From a virus, in IMG/VR virus record IMGVR_UViG_3300047375_000330, positions 1 through 31,220 of that record: a DNA stretch of 31,220 nt; one strand, given 5' to 3'. Positions 8,594 through 15,709 of this stretch are shown here, one piece after another (positions within the stretch are counted from its first letter, which is position 1; every line of letters begins with the position of its first letter). The notes below the pieces were generated by a model. The model was not told where the DNA came from and did not search any database. It saw nothing but the letters and a program-made list of their open reading frames with translations. Position numbers and translations under genes: made by a program.

Positions 8594-10431
8594 TACGCAA
8601 ATCTGCCCCTTCTCATGAGATCCTGTATGGTCATTATAGTCTGTTGACTGGTCTGGGCCATAGCGCTTTTAATTCTTTGGTCTACGTCAGCACCTGATCC
8701 TCTAGCGTCCACGTTGTTAACAACAGTAACGCCCCCGCCCATGTTCTTGTTTGGAACTATCGAGCCAGACTGATTGGGCACGAACATCTCAGGCCCACGC
8801 TCTCCAACCATGTAAGGGCTGCCAGCTTGTACTGGGCCTCCGATGGCCCTAGCCGCTGGCGTGGCCACTCCACCACCACCACCGCCGGTTACAGCTTTTT
8901 TCATTCCAAACAGTGCGCTCGCAATACCACCTGTTAATCGGTCAATGATGTAGAACTGAATGAGTTGAGCGACCATGTTCTTTATCATTGCCTTGAAAGC
9001 GTCTTTTAGGCTGCCGGTTCCCATGACAGCGTTAGTCAGCGCGTCAGAGAATGAAGCCAGCGTTTTTGTCGTGATCTGTTCCATCTTGGTTCTAACATCG
9101 TCGTTTGCGCTGTTGAACTTCTTAATCGCGTCGGTTGCTCCCTCGTAAGCTAGTTGTAGTTTGTTGACTTCGTCAGTTTGTGTTCTGGTGCCTGCGCCTT
9201 CGGTTTCTCCAAGATCAAAGCCTTCTGATAATTGCGCCTGCAAACCTTTCAAACCAGAAAGCATTCCGCCGGTGAAATCATCAACATTGAACTCGGGGAT
9301 TTCTTGCAGGGCTTGAACTTGTGGGGCGAGCTTCTCCAACTCTTCGTTTACTACCTTGAGCCTCGCTTCATCGCCAAGGATTGCATCTACCGTAGCACCG
9401 ACACCGAAAGTCGCTTTACCTTCTCGGACTGCATCGCGCAGCCTCTCTATTTGTGCTCTGCCCTCGCCAATACGAGCATTCAAAACCTCTTGCTCTTTTG
9501 TCAACTGCGCTTGTGCGCCTATGGCACCTTGACCGCTAGCTTCTTGGAATGCCCGAATACCTCTTTTTATGGCGTTAATACCTTGGATTATGGTATTTAC
9601 CATGTTTTCACTGCCTTCTATGACAGTGACAAAAGCGCCAATCATTGATCCGGCTATATTGTTGGCTAGCTGCTTAAATCCACCCTCTGCTAGACCCGCC
9701 TCCCTCACCATGTCAGTGAGTGATGTCACGATAGATTCAAGGGCGGGAGCCAACGCCGCCACAACCTGATCTTTCAGTCCGCCCATAACAGTTTTAAGTC
9801 GAGTGAGAGCGTCTTGTGCATCCTCAACACCCTTGGCTGCATCTGTAGACATTACAGCGCCAAGAGCTTCGGCCTCGCTAAACATCTCACGCAGGCCAGC
9901 AGAACCAGCACCTAAAGTCTGGACTAATGCCACACCCTCACTATCGAACAGTTTCATAGCAAGGCGCACTTTGTCTGCGTCGGTCTGAACGTCAGCAAAG
10001 GCATCAGCCAGCTTAATCATCTGCTCGTCTAGGTCTAAACGAAGAAGGTCGTTGGCATTCAGGCCAAGCTCGCGGATAGCGTCCTTCGCCTCACCTGTAC
10101 CACGGGCAGCCTCAGCAGTTCTGCGAGTGAACCGCTGCATAGCCATGTTCAGGGTTTCAGTAGATACGCCACTGATATCCGCAGCGAAGTGCAAACGACT
10201 CAGCGCCTCAGTGGTCGTACCAATACGAGTAGCAGTCTTCGCCAGAGCGTCTGTAGCGTCCAGAGAGCGCGATATGAGCAAACCTATACCGGCAGCACCA
10301 GCTACGCCGACAAAGGCTGTCTTGAGGTTTAGAGCGGCCCCTGCAACCGTCCTGAGGCCTTTGGTGATACCAGAGAAGGCTCGCTTGGTTTGGTCAACCG
10401 CTTTGATCTTAATTAAGACATCGTTAGCCAT
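8593..10431 (-). CDS. Tape measure protein, 612 aa
   Basis: The first 250 residues are typical of tape measure proteins: 'VDQTKRAFSGITKGLRTVAGAA', then 'DALAKTATRIGTTTEALSRLHFAADISGVSTETLNMAMQR', alanine-rich helices with alternating hydrophobic stretches. A Gly-rich linker lies near residue 525, followed by 'GGPVQAGSPYMVGERGPEMFVP', a common C-terminal element of this family. By the usual rule of about 0.15 nm per residue, 612 residues imply a tail near 90 nm; that is an estimate. The ATG at 10431 is preceded by GAGGAACAAG and overlaps the end of the frameshifted GT extension. Membrane-active segments (residues about 25-55) fit a role in DNA ejection. Confidence 0.92.
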   Translation of the reverse strand: MANDVLIKIKAVDQTKRAFSGITKGLRTVAGAALNLKTAFVGVAGAAGIGLLISRSLDATDALAKTATRIGTTTEALSRLHFAADISGVSTETLNMAMQRFTRRTAEAARGTGEAKDAIRELGLNANDLLRLDLDEQMIKLADAFADVQTDADKVRLAMKLFDSEGVALVQTLGAGSAGLREMFSEAEALGAVMSTDAAKGVEDAQDALTRLKTVMGGLKDQVVAALAPALESIVTSLTDMVREAGLAEGGFKQLANNIAGSMIGAFVTVIEGSENMVNTIIQGINAIKRGIRAFQEASGQGAIGAQAQLTKEQEVLNARIGEGRAQIERLRDAVREGKATFGVGATVDAILGDEARLKVVNEELEKLAPQVQALQEIPEFNVDDFTGGMLSGLKGLQAQLSEGFDLGETEGAGTRTQTDEVNKLQLAYEGATDAIKKFNSANDDVRTKMEQITTKTLASFSDALTNAVMGTGSLKDAFKAMIKNMVAQLIQFYIIDRLTGGIASALFGMKKAVTGGGGGGVATPAARAIGGPVQAGSPYMVGERGPEMFVPNQSGSIVPNKNMGGGVTVVNNVDARGSGADVDQRIKSAMAQTSQQTIMTIQDLMRRGRFA

Positions 10432-10917
10432 CTTGTTCCTCGCCTCTAATCTTGTAGAAGGCTAGCCACTCGTTGAATTCAGACAACGACATCTGCTCGG
10501 CCTCTGAGATGCTCATGTGTAGCCGATCCGCCAAGGCAACCAAGTTAAACCTCAACGAATCGGCTCTTAGTTTTTTTCCTGATCCTCGACGGACTGGATC
10601 TCTGCAAACATCTGCTCGGCTATGCCAGAGATGACGCTAGTCTCCTCGCCCATCAAATCCATGCGGTCTTCTGCCGCAGTAAACAGCCTAGCCCCACCCT
10701 CGTCACTGGCTTTCATGACTATTAGGTCAATCATTGCCGATATCGTGGTGTTCTCCATGAACTTGGGGTGCTTCTTTTGAAGCTCGCTGATGTCGTAGCA
10801 AGTTATCGGGAAGCAATACATGGCAAAGGGCTGTCCATCTGGATCAGCCCATGCCGCAACCTCGATCTTTCGAGCATTCACTTTTCTTCTATTTCGTAAG
10901 TCTTTAGCTAAACCCAT
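10424..10917 (-). CDS. gpGT-like tail assembly chaperone made by -1 frameshift
   Basis: The zero frame of the gpG-like gene ends CAG GAA AAA AAC TAA. The heptamer A AAA AAC (10576-10570) immediately precedes the stop and is a canonical -1 slippery site. A single slip back continues at 10570 with CTA and reads 48 more codons, including 'LHMSISEAEQMSLSEFNEW', to TAA at 10426-10424, which overlaps the tape measure start. The fused product is about 164 residues. Lambda-type siphoviruses make gpGT in exactly this way, between major tail protein and tape measure, to load the tape measure and tail tube subunits. No plain start explains the 138-bp gap before the tape measure, which supports the fusion. 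Confidence 0.88.
10567..10917 (-). CDS. gpG-like tail assembly chaperone, unshifted product
   Basis: A 116-residue acidic-tailed protein starting at ATG 10917 after AAAGGAATCCCCA. It contains 'YCFPITCYDISELQKKHPKF' near residue 35 and ends '...QSVEDQEKN'. It occupies the slot between major tail protein and tape measure, where the short gpG-type chaperone is always found in this phage class. It would be the major product, with the frameshifted GT form the minor one. Sequence similarity to lambda gpG itself is not evident; the assignment rests on position, size and the slippery site at its end. Confidence 0.85.
   Translation of the reverse strand: MGLAKDLRNRRKVNARKIEVAAWADPDGQPFAMYCFPITCYDISELQKKHPKFMENTTISAMIDLIVMKASDEGGARLFTAAEDRMDLMGEETSVISGIAEQMFAEIQSVEDQEKN
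10570..10576 (-). promoter_or_regulatory. A AAA AAC slippery heptamer for -1 frameshifting
   Basis: The minus strand reads GG AAAAAAA C TAA, with zero-frame codons GAA AAA AAC TAA. This matches X XXY YYZ with X=A, Y=A, Z=C, the most efficient class of bacterial slippery site. The stop codon directly downstream fits known phage G/GT sites. I did not find an obvious strong downstream stem. Confidence 0.88.
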
Positions 10918-10928
10918 TGGGGATTCCT

Positions 10929-11330
10929 TTAAGCAGTGGCTTCGGTAACCGCTCCCGATACTTGCAGAGCGAAACTACCCTCAACCATACCATCAAACGA
11001 GGCCGTCAATGACTTGCTCGTCAGGATTCCAGAACCACTGTAATACTTCTCACCAGTGCCGGTTCCCGTTGGGTACAGTTCCCAATCAAGGTCTGCTCCA
11101 GAATCCATTACCAATTGGACTGCGTCAGCGTCGTCCCAGTAAACGTCCATAGAGAGAGTGGCAGAAGTCAGAGAGGACAAATATGTGCGAGCGGTATCGC
11201 CCATCACGCTGTCTTCTATCGTGTCTGCCGTTTCATCCAAAGTGAAGCTACGGACTTCACCCATAGCAGCGACACTGCCGCCACTTACCGCCAATTTGAC
11301 TACGCCGCTTGAGCCTTTAGTCGTTGCCAT
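10929..11330 (-). CDS. Major tail (tube) protein
   Basis: A 133-residue protein beginning 'MATTKGSSGVVKLAVSGGSV', with 'VRSFTLDETADTIEDSVMGDTARTYLSSLTSATLSMDVYWD' in the middle and a small beta-rich C-terminal half. The 'F-ldeta-tie-s-mGd-ar-yl-gl-satls' pattern is diagnostic of siphovirus tail tube proteins. A good ribosome site (AAGGGG, 7 bases before ATG) fits a highly expressed structural gene. It sits between the tail terminator and the chaperone pair. It polymerises as hexameric rings around the tape measure. Confidence 0.9.
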   Translation of the reverse strand: MATTKGSSGVVKLAVSGGSVAAMGEVRSFTLDETADTIEDSVMGDTARTYLSSLTSATLSMDVYWDDADAVQLVMDSGADLDWELYPTGTGTGEKYYSGSGILTSKSLTASFDGMVEGSFALQVSGAVTEATA

Positions 11331-11342
11331 GATTAAACCCCT

Positions 11343-11777
11343 TTAGGTTGTTCCACGAGTGTACTGGTACTCAATGCGTACCGTTAAAATCACCCCACCG
11401 ATGGGGGTAATGCTGCCGTCGTCGGTTTCTACGCTGACAATCTGTGTGTCGATTGCATAGCCACCACGCGATCTGTCTTCGTCTAGCTTTTCTTCTATAG
11501 CCTCGACGATGTTATTCCTTGCTTGATCCAAGCCTGTCCCCTTCACATAGCAGACAAGTTGGTAATCAATCGTGCCAAACCGCTGGGTCATGCTCCCGCC
11601 CACGGTTGCATCTTCCCTGTTTTCGTTTGTGGTTCTGACTAGCACCGCCGGATATTGCGCGTTGCTTAACTTGTCAAAATCAAACGGCTCGCGGGTCACG
11701 AACTTGATGTCTGTTGGTGTTGTCACCGCTTGTAGCGAAGTCACCAGATTGCCTGCTATGTTCTCTCTCGCGCTCAT
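11343..11777 (-). CDS. Tail terminator-like protein
   Basis: A 144-residue protein with 'REPFDFDKLSNAQYPAVLVRTTNENREDA' and a C-terminal strand series ('ITPIGGVILTVRIEYQYTRG'). Size, mixed alpha/beta look and position between a gp10-like connector and the major tail protein match lambda gpU-type tail terminators, which cap the tail tube and join it to the head. It overlaps the preceding gene by 4 bases. The assignment is mainly contextual. Confidence 0.7.
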   Translation of the reverse strand: MSARENIAGNLVTSLQAVTTPTDIKFVTREPFDFDKLSNAQYPAVLVRTTNENREDATVGGSMTQRFGTIDYQLVCYVKGTGLDQARNNIVEAIEEKLDEDRSRGGYAIDTQIVSVETDDGSITPIGGVILTVRIEYQYTRGTT

Positions 11778-12208
11778 AGTTGTAACTGCTTCCTGAACAC
11801 ATCAGCCAACACCTTTTCTTCCTTCTTGTTGAAACCGAAGAAAGGTCTAATACGGTTGTTAAACGCCGCTTTCTTAGCTTGCGTAGCGTTATCAAAGTAC
11901 AAGACAGCCTCATTAGAACTGGTCACCACCGCTTGCATAGATCGCAGCATGTCGCCTTCGTTCTCTAAATCAACGGGCGTAGTAGGGTAGCCAGCAGCTT
12001 CAAGCCATGTTTTATATTTCTCTGGGTAGCCTGCGAACTTGCCGTTGATACCCATGCCTCTACTGGTACGCTCGTCAATGATCTCCTTACCTTTTGATGC
12101 CGCCCGAGCTATACCTTTGGTCACGCCGCGCTTCACATCACGCCTCTGCGCCCTTGTGATCTTCGTGAAGTCTTCAGGGAACGTCTTGACGTCAATCTTG
12201 ATGCTCAT
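11774..12208 (-). CDS. HK97 gp10-like head-tail connector / tail completion protein
   Basis: A 144-residue basic protein with 'ITRAQRRDVKRGVTKGIARAASKGKEIIDERT' at residues 17-48, a helical segment typical of gp10-like or minor-tail Z-like completion proteins. The C-terminal half contains 'RPFFGFNKKEEKVLADVFRKQL', resembling the 'RPFLG...' element at the end of this family. Four-base overlaps on both sides suggest coupled translation. It would act at the neck between connector and tail terminator. Confidence 0.65.
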   Translation of the reverse strand: MSIKIDVKTFPEDFTKITRAQRRDVKRGVTKGIARAASKGKEIIDERTSRGMGINGKFAGYPEKYKTWLEAAGYPTTPVDLENEGDMLRSMQAVVTSSNEAVLYFDNATQAKKAAFNNRIRPFFGFNKKEEKVLADVFRKQLQL

Positions 12209-12618
12209 CGTGTGAGTCGCCCATAAGCGACAATGCCCTTCTCATCATCTTCAATGGTGCCGCTTGCGTCATCGTCATACTCAACACCGTCAGCAAATAC
12301 CGCCACCAGTTCTTCTTGGTAGCGCTGCTGGTAAAAGTTAATCATGTTGAGAAAGCGGTCATCTTGAACCCAGTTGGTTAGCTGGGGGAGGGCGAACTTC
12401 CATAACACCAAGTAGGCATTGCAGCGAGTCCACTGGGAATCTGTCAGATAGGCGGGGTTCATCTCCCCTGGGATCTGCTTCTTGTACCACCACTCGTTTC
12501 GGATGGTACGGGTTAAATCTGTTTGCGCTTTCGCGTGCTCAGTCGCAAAGGATGTGATGCCGAAGTCCAAGATGTCAGGGACAAGGGCTACCAGATCGGA
12601 GTCTTGAGAAAATGCCAT
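12205..12618 (-). CDS. Head-tail adaptor/completion protein
   Basis: A 137-residue protein with many aromatic residues and helices ('TRTIRNEWWYKKQIPGEMNPAYLTDSQWTRCNAYLVLWKFALPQL'). Start choice: ATG at 12618-12616 overlaps the preceding TAA (TAATG), with AAGGTG 8 bases upstream. A GTG two codons earlier is possible but less likely. It lies after the major capsid gene and before the gp10-like gene, where connector adaptors occur. I do not recognise a named family with certainty, so the role is from position. Confidence 0.6.
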   Translation of the reverse strand: MAFSQDSDLVALVPDILDFGITSFATEHAKAQTDLTRTIRNEWWYKKQIPGEMNPAYLTDSQWTRCNAYLVLWKFALPQLTNWVQDDRFLNMINFYQQRYQEELVAVFADGVEYDDDASGTIEDDEKGIVAYGRLTR

Positions 12619-12905
12619 TACCACTTCACCTTGTCAGCCCAATACGCGGCTGATGCTGTTTTGTCTTTGCGCCCTGCTGCTATCTGCTTGGCGAACCTAG
12701 CCTTGAACGATCTACGCTTGGCCTTGTCTGCCTCACTCTCACCCTTGCGAGGGGGCTTATTCTCCGCACCTTGTAGCCCAAAGCGGATCAGACGAACCTT
12801 GTCGCCTTCCTTTGCCAATACTGCATGGCTTTTCTCTGGGTGCTTGGGTGTGCGCTTGGGTTTGTTGTAACCCTCGAACCGCTCGCCTCGGTAAGTTATA
12901 GCCAA
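12618..12905 (-). CDS. DUF6321-like small basic protein, TTG start
   Basis: The conserved part reads 'ITYRGERFEGYNKPKRTPKHPEKSHAVLAKEGDKVRLIRFG', then 'SFKARFAKQIAAGRKDKTASAAYWADKVKW'. This matches what I recall of DUF6321, a family of small phage proteins encoded in head modules. I place the start at TTG 12905-12903, because GGAGG lies 5 bases upstream; the earlier ATG (12962) lies inside the terminator stem and would add non-conserved residues. The product is 95 residues, basic and probably nucleic-acid- or capsid-associated, but the function is unknown. Its ribosome site abuts the T-tract of the upstream terminator. Confidence 0.75.
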   Translation of the reverse strand: MAITYRGERFEGYNKPKRTPKHPEKSHAVLAKEGDKVRLIRFGLQGAENKPPRKGESEADKAKRRSFKARFAKQIAAGRKDKTASAAYWADKVKW

Positions 12906-12915
12906 TAGAACCTCC

Positions 12916-12964
12916 AAAAAAGGGACGGCCCCACCCCAAAGGAGAGATAGGGGCAGGGCCATCC
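12916..12964 (-). terminator. Strong intrinsic terminator after the major capsid gene
   Basis: On the minus strand GGATGGCCCTGCCCC (12964-12950) pairs with GGGGTGGGGCCGTCC (12937-12923), a 15-bp stem with three G-U pairs and a 12-base loop. It is followed by C and six T (12921-12916). It lies 8 bases past the capsid stop codon. It would end or attenuate most transcripts after the capsid gene. Confidence 0.85.
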
Positions 12965-12971
12965 AAACGCT

Positions 12972-13805
12972 CTAGATGCTAGCGTCGAACAACATCTCGC
13001 AGCCATAGGTATCATCAAGCTCGCCCACACCATAAATGGCGGTAGCGTTAAGCTCGAAGGCCCGTAGCGATGCGTCTCGTTGTGCTTCGATCTGGAAGTC
13101 GCGCTTCATAGCGATAGCCAAAGCCTCGCGTGAGAAGACAGCGCCTTTCGCGTCACCAGAACCGTCTACAGTCACATTGGATGACTCGTAGATGTCGATT
13201 CCAGCGATGGTTCCAACGTAAGCGTTAACCATAGCCGTGTTCTGCGCATCACCGCCATTGGGGTTAGCGAAGGTATTGGTTAGGTTGGCTTTCAGCTGGT
13301 ACGCCTGGAAAGGGTTTACAACCGCGAAGATGTCGCCTTGTGCCTTGTTGTTACGCAAGGTAGCAGCAGCCTTGAATAGATCAGCAACAGTGATCTCTTG
13401 AGCGGCAGCGCCGAAGGAAGTGCTGAACCCATCGAACAAAGCGATCAGGTCTGCGTCCATCTTGGTGGCGATAGCGTTACCCAATACCGTACCCAACTCT
13501 TCAGCAGGGTTGCCAGCACCCATAGCAGCCAAGTCGGTCAATACTACCTGTGCGCCAACTTCACCAACGGTAATGTCAACAGAGGAAGTAGAAACAGTCG
13601 TGCTGGTCAGGTCGGTGCCTTCGGTTAGGTCAGCGGCAGTGATTGCAGGGTACTTTGGCACCTGAATCGTCTTGCCGGCTTCGTCGCCGATGTTGTACTG
13701 AGTCACCAATCCCATCATTAGGGATTCTTCTTCAGCGGTGAATCGTGCCTGAGCGATGATGTTCGCAAACAGGTCGTCAAGGGTTGTGCTAGTTGTAGCA
13801 GCCAT
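12972..13805 (-). CDS. Major capsid protein, HK97 fold
   Basis: A 277-residue protein with the N-terminal 'LDDLFANIIAQARFTAEEESLMMGLVTQYNIGDEAGKTIQVPKYP' and a central 'VGAQVVLTDLAAMGAGNPAEELGTVLGNAIATKMDADLIALFDG'. The pattern of extended N-arm, spine helix and beta segments is typical of HK97-fold capsid proteins without a fused protease or delta domain. A scaffold gene lies just upstream. The C-terminal segment contains 'REALAIAMKRDFQIEAQRDASLRAFELNATAIYGVGELDD', strongly family-like. The gene lies between a consensus promoter upstream of scaffold and a strong terminator downstream, consistent with very high expression. Confidence 0.93.
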   Translation of the reverse strand: MAATTSTTLDDLFANIIAQARFTAEEESLMMGLVTQYNIGDEAGKTIQVPKYPAITAADLTEGTDLTSTTVSTSSVDITVGEVGAQVVLTDLAAMGAGNPAEELGTVLGNAIATKMDADLIALFDGFSTSFGAAAQEITVADLFKAAATLRNNKAQGDIFAVVNPFQAYQLKANLTNTFANPNGGDAQNTAMVNAYVGTIAGIDIYESSNVTVDGSGDAKGAVFSREALAIAMKRDFQIEAQRDASLRAFELNATAIYGVGELDDTYGCEMLFDASI

Positions 13806-13831
13806 ATTAGTAGTCCTATATCAAAAGTGGT

Positions 13832-14500
13832 TTATTTGGCTTTCTTCTTTAACGCGGCAAAGGCTTCTCGCCCTCCGTCGTTCCAGTTTTCTACCATGTC
13901 AGCCACAGATATAGGCTTCTGCGTGGAGCCACCAGCCATTCCCTGAGTGCCAGCGCCACCTTGGGAGGCTCTGACAAAATGCGGGTTAGCCGTAAGAAAG
14001 TCACCCACCAACTCATCAACTGAGAGGGGGTCGGCTTTGTCGTTGTATCGGACTGTTCCGTTATCGTCTAAGACTTCAACCGAACCATCGTCGGAGAGTT
14101 TTACACGATTCCGCAGCAACTGCGATACCTGTTGAGAATCCACAGCGTTGTGCTTGCTAGCTGCTGTCAGTAACGCACCGTCTATCTTGGTGGTTTCTAA
14201 CGCGGCCCGCATAGCGGCAAGCTCCAGATCCTTCTTTTCGACAGTCTGCTTCAGTACCTGCTCGAACTCGCCTTTTTCCTTTTGGCGTTCAATCTGCGCC
14301 TGTTCACGCTCAAGCATGAGTTGGCGAGCTTCCTCGATGTCGATACCTTCCAGCTTCTTGTCTAGCTTGCGCCTCTCCCTCTGGATTCGATCAGCAACAA
14401 TGCGATCAAGCTCCTCTTGGGTAAACGTCTTGCTTTCCTGAACTTCCGTATCCTGCACTGGTTCAGTTTCAGTGCTTTCAACCATGACTTCTTCGCTCAT
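13832..14500 (-). CDS. Capsid scaffolding protein (DUF4355/GP20-like)
   Basis: A 222-residue acidic, highly helical protein with 'ESKTFTQEELDRIVADRIQRERRKLDKK' near residues 23-50, the hallmark of phage scaffold-like proteins. A long coiled coil follows (about 45-110), then a C-terminal capsid-binding region. Start choice: ATG 14500-14498, preceded by AGAGG and 7 bases. An upstream in-frame ATG at 14527 lies within the promoter -10 region, so it would not be transcribed from that promoter. It is directly followed by the major capsid gene. Confidence 0.85.
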   Translation of the reverse strand: MSEEVMVESTETEPVQDTEVQESKTFTQEELDRIVADRIQRERRKLDKKLEGIDIEEARQLMLEREQAQIERQKEKGEFEQVLKQTVEKKDLELAAMRAALETTKIDGALLTAASKHNAVDSQQVSQLLRNRVKLSDDGSVEVLDDNGTVRYNDKADPLSVDELVGDFLTANPHFVRASQGGAGTQGMAGGSTQKPISVADMVENWNDGGREAFAALKKKAK

Positions 14501-14525
14501 GTACGAACCTCTTTCGAGTGGGGGC

Positions 14526-14552
14526 ATTATACCAGCATCACAGGGATGTCAA
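14526..14552 (-). promoter_or_regulatory. Consensus sigma70-type promoter for scaffold and capsid genes
   Basis: The minus strand has TTGACA (14552-14547), a 15-bp spacer and TATAAT (14531-14526), preceded by TG to give an extended -10 (TGGTATAAT). Both hexamers are perfect; the spacer is shorter than the usual 17. Transcription would start near 14519, about 20 bases before the scaffold ATG. Confidence 0.75.
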
Positions 14553-14570
14553 TAGCTGGCGGTTTACTTT

Positions 14571-14828
14571 TTAGACTTCTTTTTCTTCTTCTTGTTCATC
14601 GGGTTCTTGGTCTTCGTCTTGCTGTGTCCGTAATGGCTCGGCATCTTTTTTCTTCCTAGTCTTCTTGGGGAGGGGGAGCAGCACGTTCACGATTCCATAT
14701 AGGTCTTCAAACTCCAGCTTCTCTTCCTCTGGTGCCGCCGCTGCTAACGGCTCCAACAGTTCGCGGATAGCTGGTGGGATTGGCCGTCTAGCGACCAGAT
14801 TCTTTGCTCTATCTAGCTCTTTGCTCAT
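14571..14828 (-). CDS. Small charged head-module protein, unknown function
   Basis: An 85-residue protein, 'MSKELDRAKNLVARRPIPPAIRELLEPL...', with a basic patch ('KKTRKKKD') followed by an acidic Glu/Asp/Gln tail ('DEDQEPDEQEEEKEV'). The ATG overlaps the stop of the Mu F-like head gene by 4 bases. I do not recognise a family. The alternating charged C-terminus resembles small accessory scaffolding or capsid-binding proteins, but this is only a suggestion from position between portal/head genes and scaffold. Confidence 0.65.
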   Translation of the reverse strand: MSKELDRAKNLVARRPIPPAIRELLEPLAAAAPEEEKLEFEDLYGIVNVLLPLPKKTRKKKDAEPLRTQQDEDQEPDEQEEEKEV

Positions 14829-15709
14829 ACTTCTTCCTCTACTATTGGTATCCAGCGATGACGGCAGTTGTAGCCGCCGCGGACTATGAACGGGTCACCG
14901 GCACTTTTACCGGCCCAACTCCCCTCCCATATCTCAGCTATCTCATCACGGGTGTATGTCTTGTTTCTGTGCTTCTTACAGAATTCTCGGGTATCGCGTA
15001 TGACGTTGCCCCGATACCTAAACTTCTCTATTCCCGCCTGATTAGCGATGTCAATCGTGAGTGAAGCCGAGAACTGGTTGATTGAATCTGTTGCGTAAGT
15101 TGTCGCATAACGCCGAAGGTTATTACCAAGGCGATCTGAGTTATAAACTCCATGGAGTCTATCAATCGCTGCCTGTTGCGTGGCTCCAGTCGTTGTTTTA
15201 GCGACCTCCACCAATTCTTCAATCTCTGCCTGATCGCTTGCTTGATAGATTCCATTGATGCGCCCCCTGACCTCTTTAATGAAGTCCTGTTTTGACCTGC
15301 CAGACAAGGACGCCTGATAGACCCCGTTCGCCAAGGCATCCAGTTGTGATTGCGCCAAAGCCTCAAAGCCTTGGAATGATAGCCTCTGAAGCCCTGAAAT
15401 GACCTGTGGCTGTACTTTTGCGAAGTCCCCATAAGTGCCTAGCATCTCCTGTAAATCGCCTGAGAGGCCTCTGTAGTCGCCCAGAATGGTCTGTACGCTA
15501 GAAAGGTAATCTTCCTCTAGTATTCGGCGCATCTCAGAGCGAGCATTGATCGCCCAATCCAAGTCGAATAGCTTGCCTGCGCTATCTGGCGCGGACTGTA
15601 TGAGGTCGGCCATATCCCGCTCGGTCAGGTCGAAAGCGTTAGACAAGAATTCCTTGTGCCGCTCCTCCATAGCCTCTTGGATATTTTCATAGACGTCATC
15701 TGCCGCCAT
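14825..15709 (-). CDS. Mu F-like minor head / head morphogenesis protein
   Basis: A 294-residue protein. Residues about 1-200 are helical. The C-terminal domain has 'GNVIRDTREFCKKHRNKTYTRDEIAEIWE' followed by 'GDPFIVRGGYNCRHRWIPI', the diagnostic Phage_Mu_F / SPP1 gp7-type motif with paired Cys/His residues. Proteins of this family attach to the portal and are ejected or aid head assembly. It follows the portal gene with a TAATG 1-base overlap, the expected order. Confidence 0.88.
   Translation of the reverse strand: MAADDVYENIQEAMEERHKEFLSNAFDLTERDMADLIQSAPDSAGKLFDLDWAINARSEMRRILEEDYLSSVQTILGDYRGLSGDLQEMLGTYGDFAKVQPQVISGLQRLSFQGFEALAQSQLDALANGVYQASLSGRSKQDFIKEVRGRINGIYQASDQAEIEELVEVAKTTTGATQQAAIDRLHGVYNSDRLGNNLRRYATTYATDSINQFSASLTIDIANQAGIEKFRYRGNVIRDTREFCKKHRNKTYTRDEIAEIWEGSWAGKSAGDPFIVRGGYNCRHRWIPIVEEEV

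Noticed and set aside
9232-9648. Plus-strand 138-codon frame inside the tape measure gene
   Set aside because: Antisense to a well-supported gene; Cys/Leu/Phe-rich translation typical of a shadow frame.
13832-14527. Longer scaffold start at 14527
   Set aside because: It lies in the -10 region of the consensus promoter; ATG 14500 has a good ribosome site.
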